Below, piece by piece: positions 5,798 through 11,908 of a DNA stretch of 14,235 nucleotides. Both the position numbers and the translations under genes were made by a program. Source of the DNA: Deinococcus aerophilus (lineage in GTDB: Bacteria; Deinococcota; Deinococci; Deinococcales; Deinococcaceae); the NCBI RefSeq assembly GCF_014647075.1, contig NZ_BMOM01000047.1, positions 1 through 14,235 of the forward strand, written 5' to 3'. Each line of letters opens with the position of its first letter. Positions within the stretch are counted from its first letter, which is position 1. The notes under the pieces were generated by a model that saw only the letters and a program-made list of their open reading frames with translations, searched no databases and was not told the origin of the DNA.

Positions 5798-8661
5798 CCG
5801 GGACCGGGGCGGGCCGGGCCGCTCGGCGCAGGGAGGCCCGTGAGGTACAGGCGCGGACTCCGCGGCGGGGCGGACTGGTGCGCCGCACCCTGCTCGCGCT
5901 GGCGCTGCTGGGCCTGGGCGCGGCGGGACTGGCGCAGGCCCGCACGGTCAAGATCATCTCGGCCGACACCCTGGAGCTGCGTCAGGTGGACGGCCAGGAA
6001 CTGGTGGTGATCAGCGGAACCAACGTGGAACTGCGGGTCGACGAGGATGTGGTGCGGGCCAGCCGGGTCGAGTTCAACCGCACCCGCCGCACCCTGACGC
6101 TGGTGGGGGCGGCGAGCTACCGCAGCGCCGCCGACGGTCAGGACCTGCGCGGCGAGAATCTGGTGGTCGAACTCGGCGACGAGCAGGTGACCGGCCAGGA
6201 CGTGCTGATCAGCGACGCCAACCTGGAGATCCGCGGGCAGCAGGTTGAGCGCATTCCAGGGCAGTTGCAGGCCACGGGCGGGTACTTCACCACCTGTGCG
6301 CGCTGCGGCCGCACGCCCAACGACTACGCTTTCCGCGCCGAGCGCCTGATCGTGTACCCCGGCGACCGGCTGGTGGCCTACCGCGCGCAGCTGCTGCTCG
6401 CCGACGTGCCGGTGTTGTTCCTGCCGGTGGTTGTGATTCCCCTGAACGATCCCGAGCGCCAGCCCCGGCTGCTGCTCGGGCAGAACGACGCCGACGGCTT
6501 CACGGTGGAGGCCGACCTGCCGTTTTCCATCGGCTCCAGCACGCTGGGCACCACGCTGGTGCGCTACTACCAGAACCGCGACCCCTCGGTGGGGCTGGGC
6601 GTGGCGCTGCGTTCGTACGCGCCGCTGCCCTATGTGGACCGGGTCAACCTGTACACCCTGGCCAACCCCCGGCCGCTGGACGCCGCCGACCCCACGCGCT
6701 CGGGCTACGATCTGGACTTCGTGTTCGGCGTGACCGGGCGCATTCCGCTGTCGCGGGCGGTGCGGGATCTGGATTACCGCCTGAACGTGTCCCGGCGGGA
6801 TCTGGGCCGCAGCGACCTCGATCCCGAGCGCGGCGTGACCCGGGTGGATTTCGGAGCCAAGGTGGACTACCCGCTGTTCACGGCGGAGTTCAATTACGTC
6901 AACCGCTTCGGTCCCGAGCCCACCGCCGCCGAGCGCACGCCGTACCAGAAGACCGAGGTGGTGCTGGACCCCAAGCCGTACACCAACGGCAACTTCAGCG
7001 CCGACATCCGCCTCGCGGCGGGACTGTACTCGGCCCAGAGCAATCCGCTGTCGCGCAGCGCCACCGCCCAGGGGGTCAACATCACGACCACCCGCCTGGA
7101 AGAGTCGCACCGCCTGGGCTACACCGCGCAGCCGTGGCGGAACGCCGACCTCACCCTGAGCAACACCTTCACGGGCCGCTACTACGGCACCGGGGCCAGG
7201 ACCGTGGACCTGAACCTCAGCGCGCAGCTCAGCCAGCGCTTCAACACCACCAACACCGTGACCTTCGGGGTCGGTTACAACCGCACCGAGGGCACGAGCC
7301 CGTTTGCCTTCGACGCCCTGTCGGGCCGCCGCCTGAGTGCGCCGCTGAGCGTGACCGTGAGCACCGTGCCGGTCAGGGACGTGCGTTTTGGCGTGACCTA
7401 CGGCCGCGACCTGTTCCTGGCCCCGGACCAGCAGAGCCCCACGGTGTTCTCACTGAGCGTGAACCGGGCGCCGCTGAACCTGAGTTCGCAGCTGAGTTAC
7501 CAGCTGCTCACCGGGGAGCTGGAAAGTTTCTCGTACAACGCCACGGTGGGGGACCCCAACTCCGGCACGCTGACCCTGGTGCCCGCGCAGCCCGCCCGCC
7601 CGGCCACCGCCTTCAGTCCCGCCACGCCCGCCCGGCCCGCGTATTACCGCCGCAGCAGCGCGTGGCCCGCGCCCAACCTCACCCTCAGCGCCTCGGGCAG
7701 CTACGCGCGCACCACCGGCTTCGCTCCGTTTACCCTGCGCGCCACCGTGACCGGCGCGACGAGAAGCGATTCGCTGAGCGCCTATGTCATCCACGACATC
7801 CAGACCCCGGTAATCAACGAGGTCGGCGCGACCTTCAACGCCTCGGTGGGCCGCGACGCGGTGCTGAATCCGGTCACGGTCAATGCCAGCGAGCGGCTGT
7901 CGCTGCCCACCGCCCGCCTGAGCGGCACCTTCAGCGTGACGTGGCGCGGTCAGTACCAGTTTTCCAGCGCCCATGACTTGCTGCTCAACCGTCCGGTGGA
8001 TGCCAATCCCACTTCCGGAACGCGGCAGGAAAGCGGCACGGTGACCTTCAGCGTGGGCACCGTGCGCGGCAGCGCGAACAACTGGCAGCTCACCTACGGC
8101 GGTCCCTACGATCTGGTGCGCGGCGGCTTCACGCGGCCCACGCTGTCGGGCAGCCTGAGTGCCACCCGGCCCGGGCAGCGGCTGGCCCTGTCGGCCACGG
8201 TGAACACGCCGGGTCTGGATCAGCCCCGCGCCGAGCTGACGCGCGCCGATCTGGACGCCAACTGGCAGTTCGGCAGCCGCGCGGCCCTGTCGGGGCGGGT
8301 GCTGTACAGCCGCAGCCGCAGCGGCGTGTACCCGGATGACCGGGCCACCGATACCCTGATCCTCGATCCCATCCGGGTCAGTCTGGGCATAGGACGTTCC
8401 GGGCAGGCCCCGGGGGCGTATGTCACCGGCAGCCTGCGCCAGACCTTTACCTGGGTGGACGGCGAGCGCCAGAACCCCACGCCGATCTCGCCGGTGATCG
8501 GCCTGACCATCGACCGGTGTTGCTGGGCGCTGCAGGCAGAGGCCGATCTGGTGCAGCGGCGCTACCGCCTGTCGGTGGGCCTGCCGGGGCAGAACGCCTA
8601 CCCGCTGTTCGACCTCACCCCGGACGGCACGAAGGTGCCGCTGCTGCCCAACACGCCCTGA
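5794..8661 (+). CDS. LptD-like outer-membrane beta-barrel protein (OstA/LptA-like N-domain)
   Basis: This is a 955-residue exported protein with the architecture of LptD, the outer-membrane translocon that places LPS in the outer leaflet. A signal peptide lies at about residues 29-49 (VRRTLLALALLGLGAAGLAQA). An OstA/LptA-like beta-jellyroll region follows (about 50-150, repeated short strands such as VVRASRVEFNRTRRTLTLVG). The LptD linker is next, GGYFTTCARC then YAFRAERLIVYPGDRLVAYR and VPVLFLPVVVIPL. After this come hundreds of residues of alternating polar/apolar strands rich in Tyr, Thr, Ser and Asn, typical of a large barrel. Near the end, IGLTIDRCCWALQAE matches the LptD C-terminal pattern. 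The only cysteines are C168, C171, C909 and C910. A Pro/Ala loop interrupts the barrel at 597-616. The ATG at 5794 overlaps the SpoIID stop; GTG at 5878 is a possible alternative. The substrate is uncertain if the host lacks LPS. Confidence 0.85.
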   Translation: MTGTGAGRAARRREAREVQARTPRRGGLVRRTLLALALLGLGAAGLAQARTVKIISADTLELRQVDGQELVVISGTNVELRVDEDVVRASRVEFNRTRRTLTLVGAASYRSAADGQDLRGENLVVELGDEQVTGQDVLISDANLEIRGQQVERIPGQLQATGGYFTTCARCGRTPNDYAFRAERLIVYPGDRLVAYRAQLLLADVPVLFLPVVVIPLNDPERQPRLLLGQNDADGFTVEADLPFSIGSSTLGTTLVRYYQNRDPSVGLGVALRSYAPLPYVDRVNLYTLANPRPLDAADPTRSGYDLDFVFGVTGRIPLSRAVRDLDYRLNVSRRDLGRSDLDPERGVTRVDFGAKVDYPLFTAEFNYVNRFGPEPTAAERTPYQKTEVVLDPKPYTNGNFSADIRLAAGLYSAQSNPLSRSATAQGVNITTTRLEESHRLGYTAQPWRNADLTLSNTFTGRYYGTGARTVDLNLSAQLSQRFNTTNTVTFGVGYNRTEGTSPFAFDALSGRRLSAPLSVTVSTVPVRDVRFGVTYGRDLFLAPDQQSPTVFSLSVNRAPLNLSSQLSYQLLTGELESFSYNATVGDPNSGTLTLVPAQPARPATAFSPATPARPAYYRRSSAWPAPNLTLSASGSYARTTGFAPFTLRATVTGATRSDSLSAYVIHDIQTPVINEVGATFNASVGRDAVLNPVTVNASERLSLPTARLSGTFSVTWRGQYQFSSAHDLLLNRPVDANPTSGTRQESGTVTFSVGTVRGSANNWQLTYGGPYDLVRGGFTRPTLSGSLSATRPGQRLALSATVNTPGLDQPRAELTRADLDANWQFGSRAALSGRVLYSRSRSGVYPDDRATDTLILDPIRVSLGIGRSGQAPGAYVTGSLRQTFTWVDGERQNPTPISPVIGLTIDRCCWALQAEADLVQRRYRLSVGLPGQNAYPLFDLTPDGTKVPLLPNTP

Positions 8662-8698
8662 TTCCCCTCTCTGGACCCATTTGCCGAGGTACTCCGCT

Positions 8699-9754
8699 GT
8701 GAAACGCACCCTGCTTGCCCTGGCCCTGCCCCTGCTGCTCGCCGCCTGCACCGGCACCGACGAATCGGTCACGACCCTGCAGGTGGCTGTGCTCACCGAC
8801 GGCGGCGCGACGCTGCGGACCGTGACGCCCGGCGCGGACACCGACCCCGCACCGGTCCGGGAGGAGCGGACGGTGCCGGTGACCGGGGGCGTGAGCCTGG
8901 AAACCCTGCCCAGCGGCAGCCGGCTGGCCCTGACCCTGCGCACGGGCCTCGAGAGCCGGAGTGCCGAGCTGCAGACCCCGCAGCCGTTTGCGCCTCTGCC
9001 CTTCGCAGAAACCTGCCTGACACAGACGGTGGCCAGCGCGCAGCGCGACCGACTGCTGACCCTCAGCGAGTGCGGCGGTGGCCCGCAACAGCTGGCCCTG
9101 TACCGCAATGACGGCACGCTGGTCTGGACGGCCCGGCTGCCCACCGCCCTGCCTCCCACTCCCGGTCAGGACACGCCGCCGCTGCGGCTGGCGGTGCGCG
9201 GAAACGTGGGCGTGGTCGCGCGGCCCCGGGTCGGTGGCGGCAGCGAGGTGATGCGGGCCGCGCCCCAGAACCTCGGCGACCCGGTGGCGGTGGTCAGCAC
9301 GCCGCTGCCCACTGCGGCCATCCGCGACCTCGCTCCCTACGGGGCCGAGGTGCTGGCCGCCACCGACAGCGGCGTGCAGCGGCTGCGCGACACCGGCGAA
9401 CCCGACGGCACCGCCCTGCCGGCCTTCGGTACCTCTCGCTTTGACCGGCTGTGGAGCGGCGGCGTGGGCAACCGGACCCTGCTCGCGGCGTGGCGCAGCA
9501 ACATCCCGACCGGCCTGGGCGCGCAGCCGCTGCTGCTGTGGGACGGCTCGGCCAGCCGGACGGCAAGCACGGTGGCCTTGCTCAGTGACCTGCGTGACGT
9601 GACCCTGGCACTGGACGGCAACCTGTACGCCCTGACGGCCACCACCCTGATCCGTTACGACACCGTGTTCGGGCTGCAGCAGAACAACTGGAGGCCCCGC
9701 ACCCTGCTGGGCACCCTGAACGACGCCCGCGCCGTGACTTGGCTGGTGCCCTGA
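8699..9754 (+). CDS. Lipoprotein of unknown function, possibly a beta-propeller
   Basis: This is a 351-residue predicted lipoprotein. The N-terminus, KRTLLALALPLLLAAC, is a classical lipoprotein signal with lipobox LAAC and lipidated C17. The mature part has several repeated units of 40-60 residues with strand-like patterns (LALYRNDGTLVWTARLP, VLAATDSGVQRLRDTGEPDG, LLLWDG, LALDGNLYALTATTLIRYD) that resemble WD/PQQ-type propeller blades, but no family is recognised with confidence. Two more cysteines, C106 and C125, could form a disulfide. The GTG at 8699 is the start because it places the signal peptide at the terminus and has a GAGG SD at 8686-8689. A TTG at 8681 is in frame but unlikely. 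The gene starts 37 nt after the LptD-like gene, on the same strand with no terminator between them, so it is probably part of the envelope operon and may be an accessory partner of the barrel. Confidence 0.85.
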   Translation: MKRTLLALALPLLLAACTGTDESVTTLQVAVLTDGGATLRTVTPGADTDPAPVREERTVPVTGGVSLETLPSGSRLALTLRTGLESRSAELQTPQPFAPLPFAETCLTQTVASAQRDRLLTLSECGGGPQQLALYRNDGTLVWTARLPTALPPTPGQDTPPLRLAVRGNVGVVARPRVGGGSEVMRAAPQNLGDPVAVVSTPLPTAAIRDLAPYGAEVLAATDSGVQRLRDTGEPDGTALPAFGTSRFDRLWSGGVGNRTLLAAWRSNIPTGLGAQPLLLWDGSASRTASTVALLSDLRDVTLALDGNLYALTATTLIRYDTVFGLQQNNWRPRTLLGTLNDARAVTWLVP

Positions 9755-9813
9755 CCCGCCGCGTGGGGCACGGCCGGCAGGAAGAAACGCGGCAGGCAGG
9801 AGAGTGGTTGCTC

Positions 9814-9819
9814 TAAGCT
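9814..9819 (+). promoter_or_regulatory. Candidate leaderless -10 box of the GNAT gene
   Basis: TAAGCT ends 6 nt before the ATG at 9826, so transcription should start at the ATG itself. No SD is present directly upstream, consistent with a leaderless transcript. The gene can therefore be expressed separately from the envelope operon. Confidence 0.5.
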
Positions 9820-9825
9820 CTGCGC

Positions 9826-10578
9826 ATGCCTGCCACCCCACCAGGGCTTCCCGAATTCCGGGTGCGCGCCGTGACCGATCCCGCCGACCCGGCACTGGCG
9901 GCCTTTGGCATCCTGCAAAACCGGGTGTACTTCGAGCCGCACAACCTGATTCCCGCGACGTACATCGGGGCGCTTTTGCGGGAGTCCCCGGGCGAGGCCA
10001 CGGAGCGCCACAACACCCTGCTTGTCGCCGAGGACCGGGCGGGGGGGCTGCTGGGGGGCACCTTCTTTCACTTTTTGTCTGCGGTCCGGACCGGGTTTTC
10101 CAGCTTTCTGGGAGTGGACGGCGCGGCGCGCGGCCAGGGCGTGGCCCGCACGTTGCATAACGCCCGTTGGACGGCCCTGATGGAGCAGTCCGGCGGAACG
10201 TGCCGGGGGCTGTTCATAGATGTGGTCAGCCCGGGCCGGCTCTCGGCCGGACAGCGGGCGGCCGAGGCCCGGGTGGGCAGCGACCCGCTGGCGCGGCGCC
10301 GGGCCTTCGGGGCGCTGGGGTTTGCCACCGTGGACGTGCGCTACGAGCAGCCGGTGGGCGGCCCGGACGGCGGCCCCGTGACCGACCTGGATCTGCTGTA
10401 CTTCGCGCCCGGCGCCCCGGCCCGGGTGCCCGCACAGCTGGTCGCCGACACCATGTGCGCCTACTGGACTCCCTGGCTGGGCGCGGCGCGGGCCGAGCGG
10501 GAGGCCGGGCGGCTGCGTGAGCGGGCGGGCGGGCCAGAGGTGGCCTTGTTGCCTGCCGGGCAGTCGCCGGAGGGGTAA
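9826..10578 (+). CDS. GNAT-family N-acetyltransferase
   Basis: This is a 250-residue protein with the GNAT acetyl-CoA-binding fold, which transfers an acetyl group to an amine of a small molecule, peptide or protein. The central strand and pyrophosphate loop are visible as FSSFLGVDGAARGQGVARTL, containing R102-G-Q-G105-V-A107, the RxxGxG/A motif. Strand 5 and the following loop appear in CRGLFIDVVSPGR. A late segment, RRRAFGALGFATVDVRYEQP, is the usual C-terminal 'A...GF' region. The substrate cannot be predicted; at 250 residues it is longer than a minimal GNAT, with extra N- and C-terminal parts. I chose the ATG at 9826 because a -10 box precedes it by 6 nt; there is no better ATG. The gene is convergent with the beta-lactamase-like gene downstream. 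Confidence 0.85.
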   Translation: MPATPPGLPEFRVRAVTDPADPALAAFGILQNRVYFEPHNLIPATYIGALLRESPGEATERHNTLLVAEDRAGGLLGGTFFHFLSAVRTGFSSFLGVDGAARGQGVARTLHNARWTALMEQSGGTCRGLFIDVVSPGRLSAGQRAAEARVGSDPLARRRAFGALGFATVDVRYEQPVGGPDGGPVTDLDLLYFAPGAPARVPAQLVADTMCAYWTPWLGAARAEREAGRLRERAGGPEVALLPAGQSPEG

Positions 10579-10662
10579 GCGGGCGGTCCTCGGAGGTGCT
10601 GGACCGGTGGGCTGGTATAGGGAAGGGGAGACAGCATGATCAGGGAGGGACATGGTCGCCCC
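10579..10662. other. Convergent intergenic gap without a clear terminator
   Basis: Eighty-four bases separate the convergent GNAT and hydrolase genes. I see no hairpin with a T-tract on either strand. On the plus strand a TATAGG box and a purine-rich AGGGGAG lie before an ATG at 10636. That ATG opens a frame antisense to the hydrolase, whose composition looks like a shadow rather than a gene. Confidence 0.4.
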
Positions 10663-11712
10663 TCACCGCCGGATTCGCCTCGGTTGCCCCGGGCCCTCCT
10701 CGGGTGGCCCACCCCGGAGCAGCGAGAGCAGCAGCAGGGGCAGGGCGCCCCGCACCCCCAGCGGCGGGGCCGTGCCCCGGACAAGCAGCGCCACCACCGC
10801 GCCGGAACCGCCATGCAGCCCCAGCCCCGCGCGGGTGCCGCGGGCCAGGCCGTCGTGCCAGCGGACCGCGCCGCCCGGCCCGGCCGAGATCAGCCAGCCG
10901 GGGGCCACGCCGCTGAGGTGGGCCGGCAGCCCCGCCGGGTGCAGCACGGGGGGTGGGCGGCCCTGCAGGGTCGCCTCTCCAAAGGTGAGCAGGTCCGCCG
11001 CCGCGCCGAACAGCCCGCCCGCTCCGGCCAGCGGCCCGAAGCCGGTGACCGTGGTCCCGCCCAGCACGCCCGAGGGCCGCACCACCCCGTGCGCCGGACG
11101 CAATGTCACGCCCAGGCCCAGCGGTCCGGTCACCCAGTCCTCCAGCGCCCGCCCGAAGCCGGCCGCGCTGACCTCCTGGTCCGCGGCGCCGGCCAGCGCC
11201 AGGGCGAGCAGACCGGCGCCCAGGTTGGAATACGCGAACCGTGGAGCTGGCCCGGGCCGCGTCCAGCGCCGGGCGCTGGCGATCACGTCCGCTGCGCTCA
11301 TGCCGCCGTAAGGGTCGTGAAAGCGCGTGAACACCGTGATGGCGGCCCGCGCCGGATGCATCGGCAGCCCGGCGGTGTGGGTCGCGAGTGCCAGTGGCGT
11401 GAGCTGCGGGGGCAGGCGGCGAAACGCTCCGCCCAGGGCAGCCAGCGGACGATCCCAGTCCAGCCGGCCGGCACCCACCAGTTCACCGGCCAGCGCCGCC
11501 GTGAAGGGTTTGCTCACGCTCGCCAGCTCGAACACCCCCTCTGTGGCGACTCCACCCAGGGGCACCATCAGCCGCCGCCCCCCGCGCGAGACGGCCAGGA
11601 CTCCGCCGCGCCGGAACACGGCGCGGGTCAGGGCCAGAAGCGGGCGGGCGTCCGTCTCCAGCACCTCGGATGCCTGGGCCAGGGCCACCTTCACGGGGTC
11701 GCGGCGGAACAT
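10663..11712 (-). CDS. Serine hydrolase of the beta-lactamase / penicillin-binding-protein-like family
   Basis: This is a 349-residue protein of the class C beta-lactamase/DD-peptidase-like serine hydrolase family, which includes esterases, D-aminopeptidases and PBP4*-type enzymes. The three active-site elements are present: SxxK as S65-V-S-K68 in FELASVSKPFTA, YxN as Y161-S-N163 in FAYSNLGAG, and a third motif W285-H-D-G288 in place of the K/HTG of true beta-lactamases. The segment AGGLFGAAADLLTF is also typical of the family. No signal peptide is visible at the N-terminus (MFRRDPVKVALAQASEVLET), so it may act in the cytoplasm, which would be unusual for a wall enzyme and favours an esterase- or peptidase-like role. 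I chose the ATG at 11712 because a -10 box sits 6 nt upstream; the frame extends to 11811 with an unlike N-terminus. Antibiotic resistance should not be assumed. Confidence 0.88.
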   Translation of the reverse strand: MFRRDPVKVALAQASEVLETDARPLLALTRAVFRRGGVLAVSRGGRRLMVPLGGVATEGVFELASVSKPFTAALAGELVGAGRLDWDRPLAALGGAFRRLPPQLTPLALATHTAGLPMHPARAAITVFTRFHDPYGGMSAADVIASARRWTRPGPAPRFAYSNLGAGLLALALAGAADQEVSAAGFGRALEDWVTGPLGLGVTLRPAHGVVRPSGVLGGTTVTGFGPLAGAGGLFGAAADLLTFGEATLQGRPPPVLHPAGLPAHLSGVAPGWLISAGPGGAVRWHDGLARGTRAGLGLHGGSGAVVALLVRGTAPPLGVRGALPLLLLSLLRGGPPEEGPGQPRRIRR

Positions 11713-11718
11713 GGGGGC

Positions 11719-11724
11719 AGGGTA
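11719..11724 (-). promoter_or_regulatory. Candidate leaderless -10 box of the beta-lactamase-like gene
   Basis: TACCCT on the minus strand ends 6 nt before the ATG at 11712. It is the same hexamer at the same distance as in front of the divergent oligopeptidase gene. Confidence 0.5.
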
Positions 11725-11730
11725 GCCCAC

Positions 11731-11758
11731 ACCCGGGTTGCCCATCTGGGCAGCGGGT
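11731..11758. promoter_or_regulatory. Interrupted dyad upstream of the beta-lactamase-like gene
   Basis: ACCCG-ggt-TGCCCA-tc-TGGGCA-g-CGGGT contains a perfect 6-bp inverted repeat flanked by a second 5-bp inverted repeat. It is centred 33 bp upstream of the predicted start of the minus-strand gene, over its -35 region, so a repressor site is a reasonable guess. There is no T-tract. Confidence 0.35.
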
Positions 11759-11846
11759 TCAAGGCCTGGGCCGAGACGGAGCGGGCCGTGCGATACACCC
11801 AGGCCCGGCACGGCTCAGGCGTCCGCCGTTCCGGGCAGCGGGACGC

Positions 11847-11860
11847 GGCCCCCGGGGGCC
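11847..11860. promoter_or_regulatory. 14-bp GC palindrome upstream of oligopeptidase B
   Basis: GGCCCCCGGGGGCC is a perfect palindrome in the divergent region, 37 bp upstream of the -10 box of the oligopeptidase gene. It may be a regulator site or a chance product of GC-rich sequence. Confidence 0.2.
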
Positions 11861-11896
11861 ACAGTCGCCCGTTCCCGGGGGTGCGCCGGCCGCTGC

Positions 11897-11902
11897 TACC
11901 CT
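11897..11902 (+). promoter_or_regulatory. Candidate leaderless -10 box of oligopeptidase B
   Basis: TACCCT ends 6 nt before the ATG at 11909, matching the leaderless arrangement seen for the neighbouring genes. No SD is present. Confidence 0.5.
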
Positions 11903-11908
11903 CTGGTC

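Noticed and set aside
7450..9895. Long minus-strand frames opposite the barrel and lipoprotein genes
   Set aside because: They cross gene boundaries of the plus-strand operon, lack start signals and have antisense-type composition.
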